This document shows positions 50,821-60,752 of a DNA stretch of 64,000 nt, piece by piece (positions within the stretch are counted from its first letter, which is position 1; every line of letters starts with the position of its first letter). The stretch covers positions 186,001 through 250,000 of the forward strand of contig NZ_PSTZ01000003.1 of the NCBI RefSeq assembly GCF_002931555.1, in the 5' to 3' direction. The stretch comes from Pseudoclavibacter sp. RFBB5 (GTDB taxonomy: Bacteria; Actinomycetota; Actinomycetes; Actinomycetales; Microbacteriaceae). The notes under the pieces were generated by a model. It saw nothing but the letters and a program-made list of their open reading frames with translations, did no database searches and had not been told where the DNA came from. A program made the position numbers and the translations under genes.

Positions 50821-51180
50821 CTACTTGGCGGCGACGCTGTCGAGATGCTCTCGCAGCGCGATGATGATGTCGTCGCGCGTCGTGTTGCGGGCGTGGGCGA
50901 GCTCCTCGATGAGCCAGTCGAGCGTCATGTAGTTGGCGTGCAGCAGGTTCGACAGCTCGATGTTGACCTTCACCTGGTTGGGGCCGCCGTCAGCCGGCAG
51001 CTCCGCATCCGGGTCGCCGTCGGAGTCCAGCCCCTGCCCCTGCTCGACCTGCACGACAAAAGCGCCGACCTCGACGAGTCGCTCATAGGCGAGCGCCGCG
51101 GCATCTGGCGACACCTCCGTGACGGAGACGGCGTCGAGCAGCACGTGCGCTGCCTCTCGGCTGGTAGCTGGAGTGGACAT
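50821..51180 (-). CDS. Conserved small soluble protein of unknown function
   Basis: A 119-residue acidic protein. It begins MSTPATSREAAHVLLDAVSV and ends in a helical region (LLHANYMTLDWLIEELAHARNTTRDDIIIALREHL) that looks like a short HTH or helical bundle. No membrane segment or Cys. ATG 51180 is chosen over a longer frame because of the TATCCT box 6 nt upstream. The stop lies 4 nt from the convergent ABC permease gene. Confidence 0.6.
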   Translation of the reverse strand: MSTPATSREAAHVLLDAVSVTEVSPDAAALAYERLVEVGAFVVQVEQGQGLDSDGDPDAELPADGGPNQVKVNIELSNLLHANYMTLDWLIEELAHARNTTRDDIIIALREHLDSVAAK

Positions 51181-51186
51181 GCAACG

Positions 51187-51192
51187 AGGATA
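51187..51192 (-). promoter_or_regulatory. -10 box TATCCT, leaderless start
   Basis: Reading leftward, TATCCT ends 6 nt before ATG 51180. Confidence 0.45.
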
Positions 51193-51248
51193 AGCGCGCA
51201 CTTCGAACAGACAGTCAGGGTCCATCCATGCAAGGCACAATCGGGGAC

Positions 51249-52208
51249 ATGAGCAGCAAACCCACAGCGAAGGCCCGCCCCACTCCAGACGCGCCTGTCG
51301 TGGTCATCGGGGACGCCATCGTCACGGAACTGCAGGAGACGGAGGCGCGTGGGGGACTCACCCGCCGCAGCTACGTGAGCGGCTCAGCCCTCAACGTCAC
51401 CATGGCGCTCGCGCGCCTGGGGGTGCCCGTCGCCCTCATCGCGAGCATCGGCGACGACCCGGACGGGCTTCGCATCCGCGACCACCTGCGGAAGCGGGGC
51501 ATCCAGTTCGCGCCGTCGGTGTCGCTCGCGGGCACCGGGCGGGCCCTCGGCGAACCAGCAGACGGGGAGCCCCTGTACACGTTCGACGACGCGGCCCGGG
51601 CCCGCCGCATCCGCTTCGACGACGAGCAGGTGGCGCTCATCCGCGCGGCGCCGTTCGTCGCGATCTCCGGCTTCGCGTTCGACGACAAGAAGCAGCACAG
51701 GCGGCTCCTCGAGGCCGTGATCCGACCGCAGGAGCGTCTGCTCCTCGACCCGAATCCGCGCCTGGGGCTCGTCGAGGACCCAGGCGCGTTCCTCGACAAC
51801 TTCGAGCGGCACGTGTCCAGCGCCCTGTTCGCGCACCTGTCCGACAACGACGCCGACCTGCTCTTCGAAGCGCCCCTCGACGAGGCGACCAGCGACATGC
51901 TCGACCTCGGCGCCACCCACGTGCTCGCCACGGAGGGCACGCGCGGCGGGCGCTGGGTCAACCGGGCCGGCATCGATGTGGCCGAGCCGATCGTCGAGCT
52001 GCCAGGTGAGATCGTCGACACGATGGGGGCCGGCGACGCGGTCTTCGCGACCGCGGTCGCCTCCATCGCGCAAGGCGGGGTGCCGCATGAGGCGGCGGAT
52101 GCGCGTCGAGTGCTGCAGCGAGCGATGGCCGTCGCGGCCGCCACGGTGCGCGTCACGGGCAGCTTCCTCGCCGCGGACGACGACCTGCCGCCCGCCGCTG
52201 AAGCGTAG
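51249..52208 (+). CDS. PfkB family carbohydrate kinase
   Basis: A 319-residue ribokinase-fold kinase. The first signature region is SYVSGSALNVTMALARLGVPVALIASIGDDPDG and the catalytic/anion-hole motif is VDTMGAGDAVFATAVAS. Expected substrates are sugars or nucleosides such as fructose, 2-keto-3-deoxygluconate or ribose. It stands alone, without a sugar transporter or regulator, so the substrate is open. ATG 51249 fits the family start and a CACAAT box lies 7 nt upstream. Confidence 0.87.
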   Translation: MSSKPTAKARPTPDAPVVVIGDAIVTELQETEARGGLTRRSYVSGSALNVTMALARLGVPVALIASIGDDPDGLRIRDHLRKRGIQFAPSVSLAGTGRALGEPADGEPLYTFDDAARARRIRFDDEQVALIRAAPFVAISGFAFDDKKQHRRLLEAVIRPQERLLLDPNPRLGLVEDPGAFLDNFERHVSSALFAHLSDNDADLLFEAPLDEATSDMLDLGATHVLATEGTRGGRWVNRAGIDVAEPIVELPGEIVDTMGAGDAVFATAVASIAQGGVPHEAADARRVLQRAMAVAAATVRVTGSFLAADDDLPPAAEA

Positions 52209-52224
52209 GCCGCGACCTCCCGGC

Positions 52225-52296
52225 GGTCTCGGGATGGAAAAGTCGCTTCGTGCTGGGGAACTTCCCGCAACGAGGTGATTTCCCCATCCCGAAACC
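52225..52296. terminator. Long imperfect hairpin between convergent genes
   Basis: The two halves, roughly 52225-52260 and 52261-52296, are imperfect inverted copies (ends GGTCTCGGGATGG and CCATCCCGAAACC). This gives a stem of about 35 bp with few mismatches. It separates the PfkB kinase and the permease and probably ends both transcripts, but it is longer than other terminators here. Confidence 0.6.
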
Positions 52297-52313
52297 GTGG
52301 GCCGGTGGGGCAA

Positions 52314-53897
52314 CTACTCCGACGAGGCCGCTGACGCCGGGCCCGAAGCCGAGCCCGACGCAGGCGCCACTGCCGCCGCCGCGCGCTCGCGCTTCTGCTT
52401 GCGCTGCACGGAGACGCCCGCGACGATCGAGATGCCAGCGATGATGAAGCTCGTCGTGACCTCGATGAGGCGCGTCTCGCCCGCGAAGAACATGTAGATG
52501 AGCAGCGCGGAGAGCGCGACGATGACCACCCAGGTGAGCCACGGGAAGCCCCACATGCGGATGGCGCCCTTGGTGATCGCGTTCGGGTCCTCGCCGGCGG
52601 CGACGGCGTCTTCGGCGAGGATGCGGCGCGAGCGCAGCTGGGAGACGGCGATGACGATCCACACGAAGATCGCGACGGCGCCCGTCGAGTTCACGAGGAA
52701 CGAGAACACGTACTCGGGGGTCGTGTAGTTGAGCACGACCGAGAGCAGGCCGACGACGGCGGATGCGAGGATCGCGACGTACGGGGTGCCGCGCTTCGAG
52801 ACCTTGCGGAACGCCTTCGGCGCCTCGCCGCGACGCGACAGCGAGAACGCCATGCGGGACGCGGTGTAGAGCGACGCGTTGAGGGTGGAGAGCAGCGCGG
52901 AGAGCACGATGATGTCCATCGCGAGGGCTGCCCAACCGATTCCGGCGGCGTTCAGCATCGTGACGAACGGGCTCACGCCTGCCGTGATCTGGTCCCAGGG
53001 CAGCACGATGAGGACCACGAGGATCGAGCCGATGTAGAAGAGCAGGATGCGCCACACGACCGAGTTCACGGCCTTGCGCACCGCCTGGGCTGGCTGCTCG
53101 GACTCGCCGGCCGCGATGGTGGCGACCTCGGCGCCGAACATGGAGAAGATGACGGGGAGGAGCGCGGCGAGGATGCCAGCGACGCCGAACGGGGCGAAGC
53201 CGCCGTCGGCCGGCGCGAGGTTCCCGAACGTGGCCGTGTTGTTCGGGATGACGTGCGCGATGAGGAGCGCGCCGACGATGATGAAGATGATGATGGAGAC
53301 GATCTTGATCGACGCGAACCAGAACTCGAACTCGCCGAACGACTTCACGCTGATGAGGTTCGCGATGAGGAACACGAGGGTGATGATGAGCGCCGGGATC
53401 CACTGGGGAACCTCAGGCAGCCAGCCGCTGATGATGACGGCGGCGGCCGTGGCCTCGATGCCCACGACGACCACCCAGAACCACCAGTAGAGCCAGCCGA
53501 TGGAGAGGCCGGCCCACGGCCCGATGAATCGCGTCGCGTAGGCCGAGAACGATCCGGTCTCAGGGGAGATGGAGGCCATCTCGCCGAGCATCCGCATGAC
53601 GAGCACGACGACGACGCCCGCGAGGGCGTAGGCGAGGATGACGGCGGGGCCGGCCGCGAGGATCGCGGTGCTGGAGGCGACGAGGAGGCCCGCGCCGATG
53701 ACGCCGCCGAGGGCGATCATCGACAGGTGGCGCGGCTTGAGCGTGTTGGCGAGGGCCTCGCCCTGCTCGACGGCCGGGCCGCGGCGCGACTGGTGGCCAC
53801 GCTCGCTCAGGTCGCGGCCCTTCTCGGTGAAGACGGCCTCGGTGTGGGGTGCTGCGGCACCTTCTGGAATCTGGCCGTCAGCGCTTGGGGACGTCAT
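52314..53897 (-). CDS. Amino acid permease, APC family (GABA/D-Ser/aromatic type)
   Basis: A 527-residue permease with 12 helices. The conserved helix 1 motif is MIALGGVIGAGLLVASS, and the GabP/CycA-like segment ISPETGSFSAYATRFIGPWAGL follows. Charged N-terminal (about 50 residues) and Ala/Ser-rich C-terminal tails are cytoplasmic. The substrate within the group (GABA, proline, D-alanine) is not determined. ATG 53897 has AGGAGAA upstream, so the mRNA has a leader. Confidence 0.9.
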   Translation of the reverse strand: MTSPSADGQIPEGAAAPHTEAVFTEKGRDLSERGHQSRRGPAVEQGEALANTLKPRHLSMIALGGVIGAGLLVASSTAILAAGPAVILAYALAGVVVVLVMRMLGEMASISPETGSFSAYATRFIGPWAGLSIGWLYWWFWVVVVGIEATAAAVIISGWLPEVPQWIPALIITLVFLIANLISVKSFGEFEFWFASIKIVSIIIFIIVGALLIAHVIPNNTATFGNLAPADGGFAPFGVAGILAALLPVIFSMFGAEVATIAAGESEQPAQAVRKAVNSVVWRILLFYIGSILVVLIVLPWDQITAGVSPFVTMLNAAGIGWAALAMDIIVLSALLSTLNASLYTASRMAFSLSRRGEAPKAFRKVSKRGTPYVAILASAVVGLLSVVLNYTTPEYVFSFLVNSTGAVAIFVWIVIAVSQLRSRRILAEDAVAAGEDPNAITKGAIRMWGFPWLTWVVIVALSALLIYMFFAGETRLIEVTTSFIIAGISIVAGVSVQRKQKRERAAAAVAPASGSASGPASAASSE

Positions 53898-54064
53898 GGA
53901 TCACGTTTCTCCTGGTGAAGGGAACCCCGGGCGTCGCGCGTTCGCTGAAGAGTCAGCACATGAGGGAGGAGCGCGCTGGGCGCCTCGAGGTCGGTACTGA
54001 GCAAGGGTAGGGGGCGTCACACGTCCCGTTCACCTTGTGTTCATAAGTGACGTGGGTGATCCCG

Positions 54065-54757
54065 TCAGCTCGCCGGGGAGTCGCCTGGCAGGGTCTCGGG
54101 GTCGCTGGGTTCGACGCTGCCGCGTGCGTCCCGTTCCGCGGTCGTCTGCGCTTCGGTGGCGCCGCCGATGTCGACCGTGAACCAGCGGATCGTGACGCCG
54201 CAGATGGGGCCGATGAGCAGGGCGAACGCGACGGTGCCGATGCCGACGTCGCCGCCGAGCATCCACCCGATGGCGAGCACGATGACCTCGAGGCTCGTGC
54301 GCACGATCCAGATGCGCCAGCCGGTGACGCGGTGCAGGCCCGTCATGAGCCCGTCGCGCGGCCCCGGCCCGAAGAGCGCGCCGATGTAGAGGCCCGTCGC
54401 GAGCCCGAGGGTGAGGATGCCCCCGGCCAGCAGGAGGATGCGCCACCAGAGATCGAGGCCCTCGGGGATGAGCCAGAGCCCCAGGTCGGCGCAGGGCCCG
54501 ACGAAGAGCGCATTGAAGAGCGTCCCGAACCCCGGCCGCTGCCGGAGGGGGATCCAGATGAGGAGCACGACGACGCTGATGAGCACCGTGATGAGCCCGA
54601 AGGGCAGCCCCGACTGCACCTGGATGCCGAGCGTCAGCACATCCCACGGGGAGACGCCGAGCTCACCCCGCACGATCATCGCGATGGCGAGGCCGTAGAG
54701 GACGATGCCGATGACGAGCTGCGTGGCGCGACGGGGCAGGCGGACGATGGAGCGCAT
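54065..54757 (-). CDS. YczE/YitT-like membrane protein
   Basis: A 230-residue membrane protein with about five helices. The start RATQLVIGIVLYGLAIAMIVRGELGVSPWDVLTLGI is typical of the YczE/YyaS group of uncharacterised membrane proteins. ATG 54757 is chosen. ATG 54790 upstream is possible. A TAGATA-like box lies 5 nt before 54757. The C-terminal 40 residues are hydrophilic and acidic. Function unknown. Confidence 0.75.
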   Translation of the reverse strand: MRSIVRLPRRATQLVIGIVLYGLAIAMIVRGELGVSPWDVLTLGIQVQSGLPFGLITVLISVVVLLIWIPLRQRPGFGTLFNALFVGPCADLGLWLIPEGLDLWWRILLLAGGILTLGLATGLYIGALFGPGPRDGLMTGLHRVTGWRIWIVRTSLEVIVLAIGWMLGGDVGIGTVAFALLIGPICGVTIRWFTVDIGGATEAQTTAERDARGSVEPSDPETLPGDSPAS

Positions 54758-54840
54758 CCGCTTATCTAAGCCCCTCGCGCGCGGCGGCATCGCGGTCCAC
54801 TCGGGAACAGTGGATGGGTGCGGGCGCCGGGCTGGCGGGC

Positions 54841-55794
54841 TTAGCTGACGGAGCGCACCGTGGAGCGGATCTCCTCGGCGGACGCGAGGAACTTCTCGAG
54901 CTCGCTCGGCGACATGGGGGTGTCGAGGATGCGCTCGACGCCGTTGGCGCCCACGATCACGGGGGTCGAGATGGCGACGTCGTCGATGCCCCACTGCCCC
55001 TGCAGCAGCGTGGAGACGGGCATGATGGCGTGCTCGTCGTTGACGATGGCCTCGGCGATGCGGGCGCCGGACAGGCCGATCGCGTAGTTCGTGGCGCCCT
55101 TGCCCTCGATGACCTTGTACGCGGCCGTCCGCACATCGTGGGTGATGCTCTCGAGGGTGTCCTCGGTGAAGGGGCGTTCGCCGTCGCGCTCCCAGTCGAG
55201 GATGGGGATGGGGCCGATCGTGGCCTGCGACCACAGCGCGAACTCGCTGTCACCGTGCTCGCCGACGATGGTGGCGTGCACGCTCGTGGGCGCGAGACCG
55301 CCAGCGAGCTTCGCGATGATCCAGCGCAGGCGGGAGGTGTCGAGCACCGTTCCCGACGAGATGACCCGGCCGGGCGGCAGGCCGGAGATGCGCTGGGCGA
55401 CGACCGTGAGCACGTCGCACGGGTTCGTGACGAGCACGAACACGGCGTTGGGTGCGAGCTCCACGAGCTGCGGCATGAGCGACTCGAGGATGCCGACGTT
55501 CACGCCGACCAGGTCGAGGCGCGTCTGCCCGGGCTTCTGCTTGGCGCCCGCCGTGATGATGACGACGTCGGCTCCCGCGACGGTCGTGATGTCGCTGGAG
55601 CCGGTCATGACGCTCGAACCCGTGAACTGGGTGCCGTGCGCGAGGTCGAGCACCTCCGCTTCGACCTTCTTCGTGTCGATGTCGTAGAGGGTGATCTCGC
55701 GGGCGACGCCACGGATGAGGCACGCGTACGCAAGCGAGGTGCCGACGCTGCCAGCCCCCACGATCGCGACCTTCGACTGCTTCTGCACGGGCAT
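54841..55794 (-). CDS. ldh: L-lactate dehydrogenase
   Basis: A 317-residue NAD-dependent enzyme reducing pyruvate to L-lactate. The NAD-binding start is [16 protein letters not shown], the NAD-acidic residue is in [12 protein letters not shown], the substrate-loop is [10 protein letters not shown], and the active-site His is in [17 protein letters not shown] 55794 has AAAGGA 6 nt upstream. It is divergent from the PutA-like gene. A catabolic lactate oxidase (GlcD-type) lies 5 kb away, possibly for the D-isomer. Confidence 0.93.
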   Translation of the reverse strand: MPVQKQSKVAIVGAGSVGTSLAYACLIRGVAREITLYDIDTKKVEAEVLDLAHGTQFTGSSVMTGSSDITTVAGADVVIITAGAKQKPGQTRLDLVGVNVGILESLMPQLVELAPNAVFVLVTNPCDVLTVVAQRISGLPPGRVISSGTVLDTSRLRWIIAKLAGGLAPTSVHATIVGEHGDSEFALWSQATIGPIPILDWERDGERPFTEDTLESITHDVRTAAYKVIEGKGATNYAIGLSGARIAEAIVNDEHAIMPVSTLLQGQWGIDDVAISTPVIVGANGVERILDTPMSPSELEKFLASAEEIRSTVRSVS

Positions 55795-55900
55795 GGTGCT
55801 TCCTTTCGGGAAGATCAGCAACCCTCTGATCGTATGGGCGCTGGCCTGATCGCTGCGGCGTGTCGCGGCGCGGCTCGGGTTGCGCTGAAGGTGCGCTGGT

Positions 55901-55906
55901 TACGCT
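55901..55906 (+). promoter_or_regulatory. -10 box TACGCT of the PutA-like gene, leaderless start
   Basis: TACGCT ends 7 nt before ATG 55914. Confidence 0.4.
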
Positions 55907-55913
55907 CGTTCGC

Positions 55914-58900
55914 ATGCGCATCCCGTCGGAATCAAGTGAAGGATCACGGCACGACGGCGCGACTCCTCCACCGAGCGGATCGGCTGGCGGTGCCAGTTCG
56001 AAGGATGGTGGCGGCGCGGTCGGCCGCGGTGGCACCGACCGACGCGCGCGCGGACTCGAGGAGGTCGACGCCAGGCGGGTGCAGCGCGCAGATTTCGTGA
56101 AGCAGGTGCTCGCGAAGCGCGACGGTGGCGCGGATGATGGCGACGCCACTCAGGATCCCGCCGATGCGACGGCTGACGGCTCTGCAGCCGATGGCCCTGC
56201 AGCCGGCGGCGATGGCTCAGCCGATGGCGCTGCCGCCCCTCATGCTGCAGCCACCGGCGCTTCGACTCCCGGCGAGCCAGTCACCAACGCCCACGCGGAT
56301 GCGAACGCGGGCGACGTGGAGACGCCGGCAGACGGGGAGATGCCGGCAGACGGGGAGACGACCCGCGAACCCAGGGGAGCGGATGCGGTCGCGCAGCCCT
56401 CCTCGAATGAGACCGTCGCCGTCGACGACTCGATCGTGAGCGCGCTGCGTGCCGAGGGGCGAACCGCGACGGGCGATCGAGATGCTGGACGGGGTGCCGC
56501 ACCGCGTCCAGACCAGACCGTCGCCGTCGACGACTCGATCGTCGCGGCGCTCCGGGCGGAAGGCCGCACGGCGACGGGGGACCGCGACACCGGTCATGCC
56601 GGCGTCGCAGCGCAGGGCCCGGCCACGGGCACCCAGCCCGGTCAGGCGACGGCTCGGCCGCCCGCCGACGCGGCCCCGCCGACCGCGGCCATGCCGGTCG
56701 TGACGCAGCTGCGGGACGTCCCCGTCTCCGAAGCGCTGCCGGCTGCGCTCGCCCTGCTCCGCGGCTGGCGCGAGCAGGTGGCCGACGCCGACGCGAAGCG
56801 GGCCGCCGCGGTCGAGGCCGCTTCGAGTACTCGAGCGAAGCGGCGAGCCGACACGACCTCCGAGCTCGACCGTGTGCTCAGCGGGCCGGACGGCGAGGTG
56901 TTCCTCCGCTCCCTCATCGACGAGGTCATCCGCCCGGACGACGCGATCGCGGCCGGCAACGGCCTCGGCGACCTCGCCCCGAAGCTCCCCGCGAGCCTCT
57001 CGACCGGCACGAAGCGCGTGTTCCAGCTCGGCGCCTTCGCCGGCCCCGGAGTCCCATGGCTCGCGGTGCCGCTCATGCGTCGGGCGACAGCGGCGTTCTT
57101 CGGAGAGGACACTGTACGGAACGCACCAGCCGACCTCTCGGCCGCCGTCGAACGAGCCGCGTCTCGAGGGGCCGTCTCCCGCATCCGCCTGCTCGGCGAC
57201 GAGGTGCTCGGCGAGCGCGCCTCGAACGCGCGCCTCGAGACCTACACGCAGCTCCTCGCAGCCGGCCAGATTCGCGAGCTCGAACTTCGTGTCGTCGACA
57301 TCGAAGCGCAGCCAGCCCTCTGGGACTTCGACGGAACGCTCGAGCGCGTCGTGTTCAAGCTGTCCGCGCTCGGCCGGGCGGCTCTCACCGCGCCGACGCC
57401 TCCGCTGCTCATGCTGCGAGCTCAGTCGTCGACCGATCTCGAGCTGACCGTGCAGGCGTTCATGCGCGCCTTCGAGCAGGAGGAGCTGCGCGGCCTGCAC
57501 GTGGGCATCTCCCTGCCCGCCCAGTTCCCCGAGACGCCCGGCCTGCTCCGCCGCATCGGCGGATGGGCGCACATGCGCCGCGAGGACCTCGGCTCCGACA
57601 TCACGGTCGCCATCACGCGAGACGCGAACCACGACCTCGAGCGCGCCGACGCCGTCATCAACGGCTGGCGCCTCGCAACCTACGCGTCGGACGCCGACGT
57701 CGACGCCAACTTCGCGCGCCTCCTCGACGAGGCGCTCGCGATCGACCACGTCGCAGCGTTCCGGGTCGAGGTCGAAGCGGATGCGCGCCGCGACGTGGCA
57801 CTCGCCGCCGCGATCGCGAACGCTCGAGGGCTGCCGAAACCGGTGAGGGTCGTCGTTCCTCGCTCGGCAGACGACGCGACCCTCGCTCGCATCCGCTCGG
57901 CCGGTGTCGAACTCGTCGAGCGCACCCCCGTCGTCGACGGAACCACGCAGCGCCACGCGGCCAGCTACCTGCAGCACCGGGTCGACGTGCGGGCCAGGCA
58001 GCTCGGCGCGGAGCCGGCCGACGCAGCATCCGCGACCGCCGCCGTCACGGCCGGTGCGGGTGCCGACGCCGTGCATCCCGATGACGAGCGACTCCTCAGC
58101 GCGACTGCCCGGATGCGGCAGATCGACTCAGGCCCGAACCGCGAACAGGACCGCGTGCTCGCCGACGACGCCGCCACCGTGACGGCGAGCATCCAGCTCG
58201 AGCTGTTCCCAGATGGCCTCTTCGAGGACGAGGAGCCCGCGGCCGAACGGCCGGCGCGCGTGAAGAAGCTGAAGCCGGCCTCGAAGCCCGTCATCGACGA
58301 CGACGAAGAAGTCACCGAGAACCCTGCCGACACGGGCCCCAGCCCTCGCCTCACCGAAGTCGTGCTCGGGCTGAAGCGCGGCCGACTCCTGCGCAACACG
58401 TTCCGCAACTCGCCCGGCACCGACCCGTCGCTCGCCAGCAACCGCGACTGGCTCCTCTCCATCCAGCGTCGAGTGCCTCGCAGCGAGCTCGGCATCGACG
58501 AGGTCGAGCGGCACCTGCTGCACGAGCCTGGCGACGTGGATGCGCTGCTCTCGCGCGCAGAGCGCGCAGCCGAACCCTGGGCCCGGAAGCCGGGCTGGGA
58601 GCGGGCAGCCGTGCTCGAGAAGGTGGCGAAGGCGCTCGAAGCGAACCGAGCGCGTCTCATCGAGGTGGCCGTCTCAGAGACGGGGACCCCACTCCCCGAC
58701 GTCGATGCCGACGTGAGCCGCTGCATCGACCTCGCCAACTACTACGCGCACCTCGCCCGCCAGCTCGACCGCATGCAGGGCGCCGACTTCGAACCCGTCG
58801 CCGTCACCGTCGTCACGCCGTCCTGGGTGCCCGCCGTCGCAGGCAGCGCGGGGCACACGGCGCAGGCGCTCGCGGCCGGCAGCGCGGTTGTCCTGAAGCC

Positions 58901-60506
58901 ATCGCCTCGCACGCGCCGCACGGCGGCCGTCTTCGCCGAGGTGCTGTGGGATGCGGACATCCCACGCGACCTCGTGCAGCTCGCGATCTGCGACGAGAGC
59001 CTCCTCTCGGACGAGCAGCTCGGACAGATGCTCATCACCGACGACCGCGTGCAGCGGGTGCTGCTCAGCGGCAACTGGGAGACGGCGCGCTCGTTCCTGC
59101 GCTGGCGCCCCGACCTGCCGCTCATCGCGGCGACAAGCGGCAAGAACTCCATGATCATCACGCCGAGCGCCGACCTTGACCGGGCCGCCCTCGATGTCGC
59201 GCGCAGCGCGTTCCTCAGCGCGGGGCAGCGGCCCGGCCACGCCGGCACGGTCATCCTCGTCGGCTCCGTGGCCCGTTCGAAGCGCTTCCATGAGCAGCTC
59301 GCCGACGCCGTCGCGTCGCTGCGCATCGGCTACCCGAGCGACCCCGGCGCCGTCGTCGGGCCCCTCGTCTCCCCGCCCGACTCGCAGCTGCGCTTCGCGC
59401 TCACGTCCCTCGGCGAGGGCGAATCGTGGCTCGTCGAGCCGCGGCAGCTCGACGACACCGGCCGACTCTGGTCGCCCGGCATCCGCGTCGGCGTCAAGCC
59501 GGGCAGCTATCAGCACGTCACCGAGTTCTTCGGACCCGTGCTGAGCGTCATGCACACGCACACCCTGGATGAGGCCATCCGCCTGCAGAACTCGACTCAG
59601 TACGGGCTGACGGCGGGCATCCACTCGCTCGACCGCACCGAGATCGCCGAATGGCTGCGCCGGGTCGAGGCCGGCAACCTGTACGTGAACCGCGACATCC
59701 TCGGCAACACGCCCCAGCGTCAGCCGTTCGGCGGCTGGCTCCGCTCCATGGTCGGCACGGCCACCAAGTTCGGGGGCCCCAACTCGCTGCTCTCCCTCGG
59801 CGCGTGGCGCCCGAACCACGGCGAGCAGTCCCAGACCCTCCACCTGCGCGGCATCGATGAGCAGGCGACGGCGCTCATCGAGTCGGCGGCCCCGTTCATG
59901 GACTACGAGACCTTCGACCGCCTCCGCCGCGCCTCCCTCAGCGACCAGATCGCGTTCAACGAGGAGTTCGGCGAGGTCTCCGACGTCTCGAACCTGAAGT
60001 TCGAGCGCAACCTCATGCGATACATCCCGGCGCGCGCCACGGTCCGCGCGGCCGAGGACGCGACGCTCGCCGACCTCATCCGCGTCATCGTCGCCGCCCG
60101 CATCGTGCGCTCGAAGCCCGTCATCACGTCGGGCATCGAGGTGCCGGATGCGGTGCTCGCAGAGTTGCACGCGCAGGGCCTGACCGTGCAGCGCGAGACC
60201 GACGCCGAGTTCGCCGAGCGCGCCCGCACCGGTGGCATCGAGACGCTGCGCGTGCGCCTCATCGGCGGCAGGCGGCGAGAGTTCTGCGACGCCCTCCAAG
60301 GCGACCCGGACATCTCCATCTGGTCGGACGCGGTCACGCCCGCCGGCCGCATCGAGGCGCTCCCGTTCCTCCGCGAGCAGGCGATCTCCATCACCGCGCA
60401 CCGGAACGGGCACCCCGACGCGCGCATGCAGCAGCTGTTCCCCTACGAGCAGACCATCGACCCGGACGCGCCCATCACGCAGGGCCCCATCAAGTCCCGC
60501 GGGTAG
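55914..60506 (+). CDS. PutA-like protein (proline dehydrogenase/aldehyde dehydrogenase fold), both active sites apparently lost
   Basis: A 1530-residue protein. Residues 1-300 are low-complexity Gly/Ala/Asp/Pro with a 35-residue tandem repeat (units at 167-201 and from 202, core TVAVDDSIVxALRAEGRTAT). About 330-730 follow the order of a ProDH barrel, and 860-1340 follow an aldehyde dehydrogenase fold (VVLKPSPRT, PGIRVGVKPGS, TEFFGPVLSV). Key residues differ: the catalytic Cys region is GQRPGHAG (Pro at 1107), the Glu before Thr-Ser-Gly-Lys-Asn is Ala1073, the oxyanion Asn region reads TPSWVP (968-973), and the usual ProDH Arg pair region reads YLQHRVDVR. It is probably a pseudoenzyme rather than working PutA, though this is read by eye. 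The reading frame is intact, so it is not a decayed gene. Any real PutA must be encoded elsewhere. Confidence 0.8.
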   Translation: MRIPSESSEGSRHDGATPPPSGSAGGASSKDGGGAVGRGGTDRRARGLEEVDARRVQRADFVKQVLAKRDGGADDGDATQDPADATADGSAADGPAAGGDGSADGAAAPHAAATGASTPGEPVTNAHADANAGDVETPADGEMPADGETTREPRGADAVAQPSSNETVAVDDSIVSALRAEGRTATGDRDAGRGAAPRPDQTVAVDDSIVAALRAEGRTATGDRDTGHAGVAAQGPATGTQPGQATARPPADAAPPTAAMPVVTQLRDVPVSEALPAALALLRGWREQVADADAKRAAAVEAASSTRAKRRADTTSELDRVLSGPDGEVFLRSLIDEVIRPDDAIAAGNGLGDLAPKLPASLSTGTKRVFQLGAFAGPGVPWLAVPLMRRATAAFFGEDTVRNAPADLSAAVERAASRGAVSRIRLLGDEVLGERASNARLETYTQLLAAGQIRELELRVVDIEAQPALWDFDGTLERVVFKLSALGRAALTAPTPPLLMLRAQSSTDLELTVQAFMRAFEQEELRGLHVGISLPAQFPETPGLLRRIGGWAHMRREDLGSDITVAITRDANHDLERADAVINGWRLATYASDADVDANFARLLDEALAIDHVAAFRVEVEADARRDVALAAAIANARGLPKPVRVVVPRSADDATLARIRSAGVELVERTPVVDGTTQRHAASYLQHRVDVRARQLGAEPADAASATAAVTAGAGADAVHPDDERLLSATARMRQIDSGPNREQDRVLADDAATVTASIQLELFPDGLFEDEEPAAERPARVKKLKPASKPVIDDDEEVTENPADTGPSPRLTEVVLGLKRGRLLRNTFRNSPGTDPSLASNRDWLLSIQRRVPRSELGIDEVERHLLHEPGDVDALLSRAERAAEPWARKPGWERAAVLEKVAKALEANRARLIEVAVSETGTPLPDVDADVSRCIDLANYYAHLARQLDRMQGADFEPVAVTVVTPSWVPAVAGSAGHTAQALAAGSAVVLKPSPRTRRTAAVFAEVLWDADIPRDLVQLAICDESLLSDEQLGQMLITDDRVQRVLLSGNWETARSFLRWRPDLPLIAATSGKNSMIITPSADLDRAALDVARSAFLSAGQRPGHAGTVILVGSVARSKRFHEQLADAVASLRIGYPSDPGAVVGPLVSPPDSQLRFALTSLGEGESWLVEPRQLDDTGRLWSPGIRVGVKPGSYQHVTEFFGPVLSVMHTHTLDEAIRLQNSTQYGLTAGIHSLDRTEIAEWLRRVEAGNLYVNRDILGNTPQRQPFGGWLRSMVGTATKFGGPNSLLSLGAWRPNHGEQSQTLHLRGIDEQATALIESAAPFMDYETFDRLRRASLSDQIAFNEEFGEVSDVSNLKFERNLMRYIPARATVRAAEDATLADLIRVIVAARIVRSKPVITSGIEVPDAVLAELHAQGLTVQRETDAEFAERARTGGIETLRVRLIGGRRREFCDALQGDPDISIWSDAVTPAGRIEALPFLREQAISITAHRNGHPDARMQQLFPYEQTIDPDAPITQGPIKSRG

Positions 60507-60752
60507 TGCGCTCAGGTGTCCCGGCAGCGCTGTCCAACATCAGTGCGATTTCGAGCTGAGATCGCGGTTGGAAGGTTTCAGTCGAGGATTTCGCACTGAT
60601 GCTGGTCAGGCGTGGGGCGGATGTCGCAGAAGCCGCGCCGAGGCAGCGCTTCGTGGGATGGGGGCACGCCGATCTGCTGGGATGTGCCGAGCGCGTCCAT
60701 CCAAGGACCGTGCGGACTTCTTGCGAGCGTGATGGGTTTTTACCCATCATCG

